Assembly: GCA_011525915.1 (NCBI GenBank)
Contig: WYBM01000066.1
Location: 1 to 54,994, forward strand
Length of the DNA stretch: 54,994 nucleotides
Direction of reading: 5' to 3'
Source: Ardenticatenaceae bacterium
GTDB taxonomy: Bacteria > Chloroflexota > Anaerolineae > Promineifilales > Promineifilaceae
The position numbers were made by a program, and so were the translations under genes. The notes under the pieces are model-generated. The model was not told the origin of the DNA. It worked only from the letters and a program-made list of their open reading frames with translations, and made no database searches. Of the stretch, positions 17,158 to 25,408 are shown piece after piece (the first letter of the stretch is position 1; each line of letters starts with the position of its first letter).

Positions 17158-17988
17158 ATGAAGGACAAACCCCTCTTTCAAGATACCGCCTATTTAAAAA
17201 ACGAACAGTACAAAAATTCCACCAACCTGGACGCCCGGGCAACCTTACACCGGCGCTTCCGCACGGCCGTGACGCCTTGGCAGCAATGGGTCTTTGATCA
17301 CCTGGCATTGCAGCCGGGCACGGCCGTACTGGAATGTGGCTGTGGCCCTGGTCGGCTGTGGCGCGATAACCTGGAGCGCCTGCCTCCAGGCTGCCAGGTC
17401 ACCCTTACCGACCTGTCTGCCGGCATGGTTGCCGAGGCCACCGCGGCGCTGCAAAATGCCGGCCACAGTTTCTACTTTCAAGCAGCCGACGTGCAAAAGC
17501 TGCCTTTTCCCGATGACAGCTTTGACGTCGTCATTGCCAACCATATGCTTTACCATGTGCCAGACCTGACGCAAGGGTTACGGGAAGTGCGGCGGGTGCT
17601 GCGGGCAGACGGCCGTTTCCTTGCCGCTACCAATGGCCAGAACCATCTGCAGGAATTGTGGCAAATTGGCCTGGAACTATGGCCCGGCGCAGTCACCCCG
17701 TGGCAACAGCTTCTGTCGGCAGAATGGACATTTCCCTTTCAGTTGGAAGACGGTAAGGAATGGCTGACAGTCGTTTTTGACCACATCACCCGCAAACAGT
17801 ATGAAGACAGCCTGGCCGTCACCGAAGCTGAACCGATTCTCGATTACCTGCTCTCTTCCAGCTTTGCCCTAAACAACAGACCCTCGCCGGAAACGATCAC
17901 CCAGGTACGGCAAAAGGTGGCGCAGCAAATCGCCCAACATGGCGCCTTTCATATCACCAAAGACACCGGGCTTTTTATGGCCTGGTAG
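17158..17988 (+). CDS. Class I SAM-dependent methyltransferase
   Basis: The ATG at 17158 follows AAGGAG by 7 nt, giving 276 residues. Motif I is VLECGCGPGRL (about residues 57-67). Motif II/III features follow (LTDLSAGM, ADVQKLPFPDDSFDVV), as in the Methyltransf_11/UbiE group. The C-terminal 120 residues carry no additional domain I know. The substrate is likely a small molecule and cannot be named. The gene stands alone, divergent from the lipoprotein and convergent with the beta-helix gene (3 bp between ends). Confidence 0.88.
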   Translation: MKDKPLFQDTAYLKNEQYKNSTNLDARATLHRRFRTAVTPWQQWVFDHLALQPGTAVLECGCGPGRLWRDNLERLPPGCQVTLTDLSAGMVAEATAALQNAGHSFYFQAADVQKLPFPDDSFDVVIANHMLYHVPDLTQGLREVRRVLRADGRFLAATNGQNHLQELWQIGLELWPGAVTPWQQLLSAEWTFPFQLEDGKEWLTVVFDHITRKQYEDSLAVTEAEPILDYLLSSSFALNNRPSPETITQVRQKVAQQIAQHGAFHITKDTGLFMAW

Positions 17989-17991
17989 CGC

Positions 17992-20073
17992 CTACTCCTC
18001 CAGCACAAGCGGCAGGTAGAGGGCATATCCCAACTGGGTGATCGGGCTCAACGGCGAAGAATCTACATCAGATGTAAGGCCGGGAAACCCGGTCAGGGTC
18101 ATAAAGCTGACAGGCCGCAGCTCTAACCCCATGGCTGCCAGGTCCACTGACCAGACGCCGGTGGCATCGCTAACCGTAAAGCCCCGATAGCTGCCGCCCC
18201 CACCATTTTGCGTAGGGTCGCCGGTGGCTTCATACACCACCACCACGCACGGACCGCAGGCGGTACCGGTGATGACGGTGCCGCTGATGAGGGTAACTTC
18301 CGGGTAATTCAGCAGGTGGTTGGGGCCATTGTCGGCGTCACCAGGGTCGTTGGGTTCCAGGCCAGGCAGGCCCAGGTCAATGGGCAAACGGCCGTTGCTC
18401 CTGACATTTCGGGGGAAAACGGCATTGTAATAACTGGTGCCTCCAGATAACTGCACACCCTCGTCTTCATTTCTGGCGACCAGGTAAGGCGCGATGATAT
18501 TGTTCTGCGAACTAAACAGGTAAATTCCCTGGCTGCCATTATCGGTAATCTCGTTGCCGGGGCCGATCTGGGTATCGGTGACATTTTCCAGATAAATGCC
18601 ATCTTCACCATTACCGGCAATACGCTGTGACCCCCACAACGCTTCATCTTCCACCATGCCAATAGCATTATCTGCGCTGTTATGCAGGCTGAGGCCGGCA
18701 TAACCGTTGCCGCGGCGGGCACCATTGGCCGCCACCCCAATGCTGTTAAAGTTGATGGTGGTGCTGATGGTATTATTGACCAGGATGCCAAAACCGCTGT
18801 TGCCGCTGATGATATTGCTGAATCTTTCTTCCGGCCCACCGATGAGGTTCACACCGGCATCATCAAAGATAGCCACGCCATGGCTGCCGTTAGGCACGGC
18901 CGTATCCCCAACAGCATCCAGCCCAATGGTATTCCCCCACAGCCAATGCCGCCCCAACGTGTTGGTGATACGCACACCGTCTTGCAGGTTACCACTGATG
19001 GTATTGCTGATGATCCACACCGCCCGGCTGTCTGGCCCGATGAGAATGCCAAAATCGTTGGGCACGGCCGTGACACCATCATCTGCCAGCCCAATCCAAT
19101 TATAGGCGATCCCCGTCGGGAACAGGCTGCTACTGCTGCCACCGACCATGATGCCGGCGCCCCCATTCCCCCGAATACGGTTCCGGCAGGCGGCCACATC
19201 TGCTGGCGGGCTAAAGCCGCCACAGCCCACCACATTGGTCTCTGTACTGCTTTGCAACCACACACCGTGGCCCACATTATTTTCAATGGCGCTGCTGTTG
19301 ATACTGTTATTGGCACCGCCGATAACCTGCACACCCGTCTGGTTATGGCGAATGATGTTTTCTGCTACCGTGGACCCTGCACTCGTAGGGTCCTGGCCAA
19401 TAAAAACATTATCCGTACCATAAATGGTGATACCCTCACCAGATAAGCTGGTGTGGCATTCAATGATGTTGCCATAAACCCACACACGTGCTGTGTCCGT
19501 CAAGGGGGTGGTGCTGCTTACATAAATACCGCCATAGGATGCATCACTCTGGCCACAGCCGCCATCATCCGGGTTATCATCCCCAATCAGGTTATGGGCA
19601 ATCACCACTTGTTCCGCGGCGTCACTGACCCAAATATTGCTCCAACCAGCACCGGAACCGTAAACAACCACGTTGGATATGGTCACATGGCTGCCGGTGA
19701 TGCGAAAGATGTTCGCCACCGTGCTTTGCCCGTTAATGCGGACAACCTGCCCGGAAGCGGCCTCTATCACCAATCCCTGCTCGGCTAGTGAAGGCAAACT
19801 ACTGTTCAGGTTAATGTCCATGCTGCTCTCAAAGTGAATATTATCGGCCCCGGGCATTGCCTGCGCCGTCTGGATAGCCGCCCGCAGTGTACATTGGCTG
19901 CCCGCAGTACCCGGATCAACATCACAAACCCCATCACCCGGCACAGGATCGGCCGTATCCAGATGGTTATTGACGGTGATGGCGGCGGCCTGCACGGCCG
20001 TGACTGCACGCGCCACGACCCCAAACAAAATGACTGTCAGCCAAAACACCTGTAAAAAACGTTTCATTTTCAT
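17992..20073 (-). CDS. Exported right-handed beta-helix protein with LYLP tail
   Basis: The start is set at ATG 20073 (MKMKRFLQ) because AAGGAG lies 6 nt before it; the longer frame's first codons contain that ribosome site. A signal peptide ends near VQAAA. The N-terminal CTLRAAIQTAQA matches the CSLREA-type motif of secreted polymorphic beta-helix proteins. The body, roughly residues 70-590, is a long run of Asn/Gly-rich coils (NTISGN, NIISGNSGFGI) typical of a parallel beta-helix. A short beta domain follows, and the tail is YALYLPLVLEE, matching tails at 3150 and 8265. Likely cell-surface or extracellular; polysaccharide binding or cleavage is possible but unproven. Confidence 0.85.
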   Translation of the reverse strand: MKMKRFLQVFWLTVILFGVVARAVTAVQAAAITVNNHLDTADPVPGDGVCDVDPGTAGSQCTLRAAIQTAQAMPGADNIHFESSMDINLNSSLPSLAEQGLVIEAASGQVVRINGQSTVANIFRITGSHVTISNVVVYGSGAGWSNIWVSDAAEQVVIAHNLIGDDNPDDGGCGQSDASYGGIYVSSTTPLTDTARVWVYGNIIECHTSLSGEGITIYGTDNVFIGQDPTSAGSTVAENIIRHNQTGVQVIGGANNSINSSAIENNVGHGVWLQSSTETNVVGCGGFSPPADVAACRNRIRGNGGAGIMVGGSSSSLFPTGIAYNWIGLADDGVTAVPNDFGILIGPDSRAVWIISNTISGNLQDGVRITNTLGRHWLWGNTIGLDAVGDTAVPNGSHGVAIFDDAGVNLIGGPEERFSNIISGNSGFGILVNNTISTTINFNSIGVAANGARRGNGYAGLSLHNSADNAIGMVEDEALWGSQRIAGNGEDGIYLENVTDTQIGPGNEITDNGSQGIYLFSSQNNIIAPYLVARNEDEGVQLSGGTSYYNAVFPRNVRSNGRLPIDLGLPGLEPNDPGDADNGPNHLLNYPEVTLISGTVITGTACGPCVVVVYEATGDPTQNGGGGSYRGFTVSDATGVWSVDLAAMGLELRPVSFMTLTGFPGLTSDVDSSPLSPITQLGYALYLPLVLEE

Positions 20074-20159
20074 ACTCAACTCCTTCATTCAACGATATCC
20101 AAAAGACTGCTTCTGCCTATAAAGACGATCCTACGTTCCGCCCAATTTCCACCAAATTC

Positions 20160-20189
20160 TTGACCAACCGCCCCGGATTGTGCTAGACT
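20160..20189 (+). promoter_or_regulatory. Promoter of the attenuated leader
   Basis: TTGACC (20160-20165), an 18-nt spacer and TAGACT (20184-20189), with TG one base upstream of the -10 (extended -10 type). Transcription would begin near 20196, about 22 nt before the leader ribosome site. Confidence 0.65.
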
Positions 20190-20235
20190 GTCGCCGATTC
20201 TTAAATTCAAACTCTCTAAAAGGAGGTACGCACAA

Positions 20236-20307
20236 ATGCAAGGTCAACTTAACCACTTAGAAAAAACCATTATATTGCGTTGTGTGCGTACACCTGCCTG
20301 CCGGTAA
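20236..20307 (+). CDS. 23-residue leader peptide of an attenuator
   Basis: AAAAGGAGGT (20218-20227), a near-perfect ribosome site, precedes the ATG by 8-9 nt. The frame reads MQGQLNHLEKTIIL then RCVRTPACR and stops at TAA 20305. Codons 18-20 (20287-20296) are complementary to 20372-20381 downstream, so a ribosome on the 3' end of this ORF would control folding of the leader RNA. The composition (three Arg and two Cys near the end) could also hint at amino-acid sensing, but stalling there would cover the pairing region. Confidence 0.75.
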   Translation: MQGQLNHLEKTIILRCVRTPACR

Positions 20308-20479
20308 TTCTTAAACCGTTATCTGTAGACTAATCAATAGCTGCTGATAACTGCGTAGTAAACCAGGGCCATAGGTGTACGAACCTGTGGCTTTCTATTT
20401 TCTGGCAGTGAATAACCAGGCAATCTTCCGGTAATCTCCCCGGCCACAGGTGACAATGTAAACGACCTGTGGCCTTTTT
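20287..20479 (+). promoter_or_regulatory. Ribosome-sensed transcription attenuator with alternative stems
   Basis: Five segments can pair in sequence. U (20287-20296, inside the leader ORF) pairs with A (20372-20381), nine Watson-Crick pairs plus one G-U. A (20368-20376) pairs with B (20383-20391), nine pairs with one G-U. B pairs perfectly over nine bases with C (20443-20451). C (20442-20451) pairs perfectly over ten bases with D (20465-20474), which is followed by TTTTT. U:A therefore allows B:C (readthrough), while a ribosome covering U allows A:B and C:D (termination). Early arrest or lack of leader translation should switch downstream genes on. This is the layout of antibiotic-inducible leaders. 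Confidence 0.8.
20442..20479 (+). terminator. Intrinsic terminator of the leader
   Basis: GGCCACAGGT (20442-20451) and ACCTGTGGCC (20465-20474) form a perfect 10-bp stem with a 13-nt loop, followed by five T (20475-20479). It lies 94 nt before the RIO kinase start. A second, weaker stem with the same sequence theme at 20368-20391 is also followed by a T-rich run. Confidence 0.85.
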
Positions 20480-20573
20480 GATCCCCTAAAACGTAAACCG
20501 TATGGCATCATTGACTACAGGTCTTCCTGAGAACTGCGGCTATGTTTGTTTGCAACCCAAAAGGATTTAAACC

Positions 20574-21536
20574 TTGAAGACACAACTGATGCTCGATCAA
20601 TACGATGAGTACGATTTTACCGACCAGAGCCGGGAAGCCCGCCGCCAACAGGTGCGGGGACACAAAAAACGACAGCAAGGGACAAACGGCCGTCGCGCCG
20701 CCATCCGGCAAGACCTGAGCGATATGGACGACAGCGCGGCAAACTGGGTACCCAGCTACGCGGCCGTGCTGGACCCCCGTCATCATGAACGATGGTGGGT
20801 CATTGAATCGATTGGCCCGTTTTACCGGGATCAGATCATTACAGACGTTACCCGGCTGGTAAAGGGTGGTAAAGAAGCCAATGTCTATGCCTGCACCGCC
20901 CACCCGGCCACCGGCCGGGAACTGATCGCCGCCAAGCTGTACCGGCCACGCATGCTGCGCAACCTCAAAAACGACGCCATCTACAAAGCCGGCCGCCAAC
21001 TGCGTGACGCCGAAGGTAAGGAGCTGCGCGGCCGCCGCGAAAAGCTGGCCATGCGTAAAAAGACAGACTTTGGCAAAGAGGTAGACATCCAGTGGTGGAT
21101 TGGCAATGAGTACAGAACCCAGACTACGTTGTATGAGGCTGGCGCTGACGTGCCGCAGCCGATTGCCCACCAGGGGAACACCATTCTCATGGCGTATGTC
21201 GGTGATGAACACGGCCCGGCGCCGACACTGAGCGAAATCTCCTTGCCGGCCGACGAAGCCCAGGCACTCTTCCGGCGTACCCTGGATAACATCGCCTTGA
21301 TGCTGGAAAACCACCTGGTTCATGGCGACCTGTCAGCCTACAACATTTTGTACTGGGAAGGGCACATTACCCTGATTGATTTTCCGCAGATGGTGGACGC
21401 CCGTACCAATCCCCACGCCTTTGACCTGCTGCTGCGAGACATGACCAGAGTGTGTGACTATTACGGCCGTTACGGCATCACCACTGACCCCCAGCAGCTC
21501 ACCCTGGATCTATGGCAGCCATACATGCGAGAGTGA
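20574..21536 (+). CDS. RIO1-like atypical protein kinase
   Basis: The start is TTG 20574 with AAAAGGA 8 nt upstream; an ATG six codons later is the alternative. The 320-residue product has a basic N-terminus (RRQQVRGHKKRQQG), the RIO nucleotide loop GGKEANVY, the lysine in AAKLYRP, the catalytic loop LVHGDLSAYN (about residues 245-254) and the metal-binding LIDFPQ. These are RIO1-family hallmarks. RIO kinases assist small-subunit ribosome maturation in archaea and eukaryotes; the bacterial role is not established. It is the first gene after the attenuator and overlaps the ABC exporter start region by spacing of only 1 nt, so it is co-expressed with the exporter. The fold is related to aminoglycoside and macrolide phosphotransferases. 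Confidence 0.9.
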   Translation: MKTQLMLDQYDEYDFTDQSREARRQQVRGHKKRQQGTNGRRAAIRQDLSDMDDSAANWVPSYAAVLDPRHHERWWVIESIGPFYRDQIITDVTRLVKGGKEANVYACTAHPATGRELIAAKLYRPRMLRNLKNDAIYKAGRQLRDAEGKELRGRREKLAMRKKTDFGKEVDIQWWIGNEYRTQTTLYEAGADVPQPIAHQGNTILMAYVGDEHGPAPTLSEISLPADEAQALFRRTLDNIALMLENHLVHGDLSAYNILYWEGHITLIDFPQMVDARTNPHAFDLLLRDMTRVCDYYGRYGITTDPQQLTLDLWQPYMRE

Positions 21537-21537
21537 T

Positions 21538-23364
21538 ATGAACAACATAACTTTACTACGAACCTATCTACGGCCGTATCGCGGCCATCTTCTCACCCTG
21601 ACCCTGCTGCTGTTAGGCAGCATCAGCCTGCAACTGGTGGCACCACAAATTGTTCGCCGCTTTTTGGATGCAGCCCAGGGCAGGGCCAGCACACAGACGT
21701 TGGTCACCATGGGGCTGGTTTTTCTAACGGTGGTCATCCTCCAAAAGGGGATCACGCTGGCCTCCACCTATGTTGGCAGTGACCTGGGGTGGGCCGCCAC
21801 CAATCATTTGCGCGCCGACCTGGCCGCTCACTGTCTGCGCCTGGACATGGGCTTTCACAAGCTCAAAACGCCTGGTGAACTGATCGAACGTATTGACGGT
21901 GATGTCAGCCACCTGGCCGAATACTTCTCCGAACTGGTGGTACAGGTCTTCGCCAGCGTCCTTTTGCTGGCTGGGATTCTGTTTTTTCTGTTTCGTGAGG
22001 ACCCGCGCTTTGGGCTTATTGGCCTGCTTTACGCCGGGCTCACAGTAGGTGTGCTGCGTGCCTTCCACACCCCTTCCACCCGTGTCTGGGGTGACATCAG
22101 CCGGGCTTATGCTGATCTGTATGGCTTTGTAGAAGAGCGCATCGGCGGCACAGAAGATATTCGCGCCAATAACGGTGAGCCGTATGTGATGAACCAGCTT
22201 TACCCCAAAATGGCCGTGGTGGCCGACAAGCGGGTGAAGGCCCATTTGTTGGGCAGCGTCACCTTTCATACCAGTTTTATGGTGTTTGTGGTGACCTGGG
22301 TCGTGGCGCTGGGGCTGGCCGGGTATCTTTACTTACAAGGGCAGATGAGCATCGGCACGGTTTACCTGCTGGCAGCCTACATTACTCTCATGGAAAGCCC
22401 TATCAAATACATCCGGCGGCAGGCCGGGAACTTACAAAAAGCGGTGGCCAGCATCGGCCGTATCAACGAATTTTTCCAGCTTGAGCCAGAGGTTAAAGAA
22501 CAAGTCACGGCCGTACTGCCCTCTACTGCCCTTTCTATACAGTTCCATAACGTCAGCTTTGCCTACAAAGACCAGCTACCGGTAAACGGTAAACCGACTA
22601 TAGATCATCAGTCACCGCTGGCGACAACTGAAGATGAGTCGAAGGTCCATGACCCCTACGTGCTTCAAGACGTTTCCTTTGAGCTGCAGCCGGGCAAAAT
22701 CCTGGGGCTGCTGGGCCGTACTGGCAGCGGCAAAACCACGCTGACACGCCTGCTCTTCCGTCTTTATGACGTGGATGAAGGCATGATTACGCTGGAAGGG
22801 GTAGACATACGCCACATAGGGCTATCTGACCTGCGCGGCCACATTGGCATGGTGACACAAGATGTACAGCTCTTTGAAGCCACCATTCGTGACAACCTGA
22901 CCCTGTTCCGCAATTATGATCCGCACGCTGCCCCCATTGACGATGCGCATATCATTGCGGCTATTGAGGCCTTGGGCCTGGAAAGCTGGTTCCACAGCCT
23001 GCCCCACGGGCTGGATACCATGCTCAAATCTGGCGGGTATGGGCTATCAGCCGGTGAAGCGCAGCTGCTGGCCTTCACCCGGGTCTTCCTGCGCGACCCC
23101 CACCTGATCATCCTGGATGAAGCCTCATCCCGGCTGGACCCGGCCACGGAACAGTTGTTGGAAAGGGCCATTGACCGGCTGCTGCACGGCCGTACAGCCA
23201 TCATCATCGCCCACCGGTTAGGCACGGTACAGCGCGCCGACGACATCCTCATTCTGGAACACGGCCGTATGGTGGAACACGGCGAACGTATTCTGCTGGC
23301 AAACGACACAACCTCCCGCTTCTTCAGTCTGCTGCAAACGGGGCTGGAAGAGGTGCTTGTATAG
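21538..23364 (+). CDS. ABC exporter half-transporter, subunit with canonical Walker B
   Basis: ATG 21538 follows the RIO stop by one base; the frame extends upstream but overlaps the RIO gene. The 608-residue protein has a six-helix exporter membrane domain (about 1-310) and a nucleotide-binding domain with Walker A GRTGSGKTT, Walker B LIILDE with the catalytic glutamate, and H-loop histidine (IIIAHRL). Its signature is GLSAGE instead of LSGGQ. Paired with the next gene this gives one normal and one degenerate ATP site. A roughly 25-residue Asp/Glu/His-rich insertion sits early in the ATPase domain (DNA about 22580-22660). Export of a hydrophobic compound or drug is the likely role. Confidence 0.93.
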   Translation: MNNITLLRTYLRPYRGHLLTLTLLLLGSISLQLVAPQIVRRFLDAAQGRASTQTLVTMGLVFLTVVILQKGITLASTYVGSDLGWAATNHLRADLAAHCLRLDMGFHKLKTPGELIERIDGDVSHLAEYFSELVVQVFASVLLLAGILFFLFREDPRFGLIGLLYAGLTVGVLRAFHTPSTRVWGDISRAYADLYGFVEERIGGTEDIRANNGEPYVMNQLYPKMAVVADKRVKAHLLGSVTFHTSFMVFVVTWVVALGLAGYLYLQGQMSIGTVYLLAAYITLMESPIKYIRRQAGNLQKAVASIGRINEFFQLEPEVKEQVTAVLPSTALSIQFHNVSFAYKDQLPVNGKPTIDHQSPLATTEDESKVHDPYVLQDVSFELQPGKILGLLGRTGSGKTTLTRLLFRLYDVDEGMITLEGVDIRHIGLSDLRGHIGMVTQDVQLFEATIRDNLTLFRNYDPHAAPIDDAHIIAAIEALGLESWFHSLPHGLDTMLKSGGYGLSAGEAQLLAFTRVFLRDPHLIILDEASSRLDPATEQLLERAIDRLLHGRTAIIIAHRLGTVQRADDILILEHGRMVEHGERILLANDTTSRFFSLLQTGLEEVLV

Positions 23365-23401
23365 AGATGACATGCGATCATGATTCATCCTTTTAAAAAC
23401 C

Positions 23402-25312
23402 ATGACTACTACACAACAATTGTCTATTAAAACCGGAACCTGGGCGCTGATTCGTTTTCGACCAGGGTACTTTTTGCTCAATGTCTTCTTTGTCACCCTG
23501 TTTATCACCTCACGCCTGATACCCGGCTGGCTGGAAAAACGTTATTATGACGGGTTGACAGGGGAAGCCAACACGGCCGTCGCCCTCTATACCCTGCTGG
23601 GCCTCATTATCCTGGTAGGATTGGGGCGCATGGTGTCAGACATGGTTGGTGAATGGGGCGGTGCCAGAGTGCGTATGGCCGGGCAATCGCTCATGCGCAA
23701 AAACATTCTGCACAACATCTTGCAAAAACCAGGGGCACAACCACTGCCCGTGCCCACCGGCGACATCATCAACCGATTGGATGATGATCTGTCCGACTTC
23801 GCCGACTTTCCTACCTGGCTACCGGAAGTGCTGGGGCAAGGGCTTTTTGCCCTCTTCGCCCTCATCATTATGCTGCAGATTGCGCCGGCCATTACCCTGG
23901 TGGCCGTGCTGCCGTTGGTGGGCGTCTTTTTCCTGACACGCTGGGCGTGGAACCACTTTTTGCGCCTGGTACGCATTATCCGTGTCAGCGACAGCCGTGT
24001 TACCTCCTTTTTAGGCGAGACGTTTGGCGCCATTCAAGCTATGAAAGTGGCCGATGCCGAAACGGCCGTCATCAGCTACTTTCGGATCATCAACGAACAA
24101 CGACGCCACGCGAATGTTCGTTTTGGCCTCTTTTGGGCGCTGTTCCAGGCCGCCACTGACAATATGGGGGATATAGCTGTGGCTGTCATGGTGGTGCTGG
24201 CGGGCATTGGAATGTCTCAGGGCAGCTTCACTGTTGGTGATTTTGTGCTGTTTAGCACCTATCTGTTTTTCATCTCCCGTTTCCCGGCCACCATCGGCAG
24301 TTACATTTCTGAGATCGCCCAGCAGCGGGTGGTACTGGACCGGCTGCAGGCGATCACCCCATATGCCGCGCCGGCATCGCTGGTTGCTCATGGCGAGATT
24401 TATGAAAGATCTCATCGCGAAGAACACGAAGATAGGAAAAAAGATCCTTCGCGGTTAAAGGAAACATTGCCGGCCATTCATCTGGTAACGAGCACGGCCG
24501 TTGAGCGACTAGAACAACTCGAAGTAAAAGAGCTCAGTTACCGGTACGCGGTAAACGGTCATCCGTTGGCGGCAGACGGTGAACTGCTGCCAGAGGGAGA
24601 TCAAAGCATCATGACCCACCCTCCATTACCGATGACGGGCATCGAAGGCGTCTCCTTCACCCTGCCTCGCGGCAGTTTCACTGTCATCACCGGCCGCATT
24701 GGTTCTGGCAAGACCACGCTGGTACGGGTGCTGTTGGGGCTGCTGGCCAAAGAGCGCGGCGAGATCATGTGGAACGGCCGTGTAGTAGACAACCCCGCCA
24801 CGTTTTTTGTACCCCCGCGGTCAGCCTATACACCACAAGTGCCGCGCCTGTTTAGCGAACCGTTACAGGACAACATTTTGCTGGGGTTGCCGGCGGCTGA
24901 GGTAGATTTGCAAGGGGCGGTGGCGACGGCCGTGCTCACACCGGACATCGCCACCCTGGAAAAGGGGCTGGACACCATCGTGGGACCACGGGGTGTGCGT
25001 CTGTCTGGGGGGCAGGTGCAGCGGGCAGCGGCGGCCCGCATGTTGGTGCGTCAGCCGGAACTATTGGTTTTTGATGACCTTTCCAGTGCACTGGATGTGG
25101 AAACGGAAAAGAATTTATGGGACAACCTACAACATCCCACAGGGCTAACGCAAACCTTCCTTGTTGTCTCTCATCGCCGCCTGGCGTGGCAGCGGGCTGA
25201 CCAGATCATAGTGATGGCTGACGGCCGTATTGCCGCCCAAGGTACATTGGCGGAACTGTTAACGACCTCGCCAGAGATGCAAGAGCTATGGCAATCAGGA
25301 AATGGTGCCTAA
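23402..25312 (+). CDS. ABC exporter half-transporter, subunit with degenerate Walker B
   Basis: The 636-residue partner of the preceding subunit has an exporter membrane domain, Walker A GRIGSGKTT, a perfect LSGGQ signature, H-loop histidine (VVSHRR), and Walker B LLVFDD in which aspartate replaces the catalytic glutamate. This is the expected complement to the neighbour's GLSAGE, as in TM287/288- or BmrCD-type heterodimers. The linker between membrane and ATPase domains (about residues 330-365) contains a charged HREEHEDRKK stretch encoded by a hairpin-forming repeat at 24416-24453. A second insertion lies at the start of the ATPase domain, as in its partner. The gap to the upstream gene is 37 nt. 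Confidence 0.93.
   Translation: MTTTQQLSIKTGTWALIRFRPGYFLLNVFFVTLFITSRLIPGWLEKRYYDGLTGEANTAVALYTLLGLIILVGLGRMVSDMVGEWGGARVRMAGQSLMRKNILHNILQKPGAQPLPVPTGDIINRLDDDLSDFADFPTWLPEVLGQGLFALFALIIMLQIAPAITLVAVLPLVGVFFLTRWAWNHFLRLVRIIRVSDSRVTSFLGETFGAIQAMKVADAETAVISYFRIINEQRRHANVRFGLFWALFQAATDNMGDIAVAVMVVLAGIGMSQGSFTVGDFVLFSTYLFFISRFPATIGSYISEIAQQRVVLDRLQAITPYAAPASLVAHGEIYERSHREEHEDRKKDPSRLKETLPAIHLVTSTAVERLEQLEVKELSYRYAVNGHPLAADGELLPEGDQSIMTHPPLPMTGIEGVSFTLPRGSFTVITGRIGSGKTTLVRVLLGLLAKERGEIMWNGRVVDNPATFFVPPRSAYTPQVPRLFSEPLQDNILLGLPAAEVDLQGAVATAVLTPDIATLEKGLDTIVGPRGVRLSGGQVQRAAAARMLVRQPELLVFDDLSSALDVETEKNLWDNLQHPTGLTQTFLVVSHRRLAWQRADQIIVMADGRIAAQGTLAELLTTSPEMQELWQSGNGA
24416..24453. repeat. Repeat-like hairpin sequence embedded in an ABC transporter gene
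   Basis: CGCGAAG (24416-24422) and CTTCGCG (24447-24453) are inverted around an ACACGAAGATAGG stretch. From memory, CGCGAAGAACACGAAG-type sequence is a common intergenic repeat in environmental bacteria. Here it is in frame and encodes a charged interdomain linker. Confidence 0.4.
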
Positions 25313-25330
25313 AGGACGCTAAATAGCGGT

Positions 25331-25396
25331 GGGAATGCCCATTTTAAGCATAGAGCGTGGTGCATAGGCTTACCATTCCCAAGCACGACGCTCTAT
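25331..25396 (+). promoter_or_regulatory. Interlocked inverted repeats before the third ABC gene
   Basis: GGGAATG (25331-25337) pairs with CATTCCC (25374-25380), while ATAGAGCGT (25350-25358) pairs with ACGCTCTAT (25388-25396). A third pair TAAGC/GCTTA (25345-25349, 25368-25372) overlaps both. The arms interlock, so the RNA could form either alternative hairpins or a pseudoknot. The last arm ends 12 nt before the ATG at 25409, where no conventional ribosome site is visible. Confidence 0.45.
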
Positions 25397-25408
25397 ACCA
25401 TACACCAT

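Noticed and set aside
18682..19446. 254-codon plus-strand open frame
   Set aside because: Antisense to the beta-helix coils; low complexity and no start signal.
20542..20577. Second leader ORF (11 codons) whose TGA overlaps the RIO start
   Set aside because: No ribosome site precedes it; the overlap with TTG 20574 may be chance. Kept out of the attenuator model.
20574..21536. Calling the RIO-like gene an aminoglycoside phosphotransferase
   Set aside because: HGDLSAYN and IDFPQ are RIO-type catalytic motifs, not APH-type, although the folds are related.
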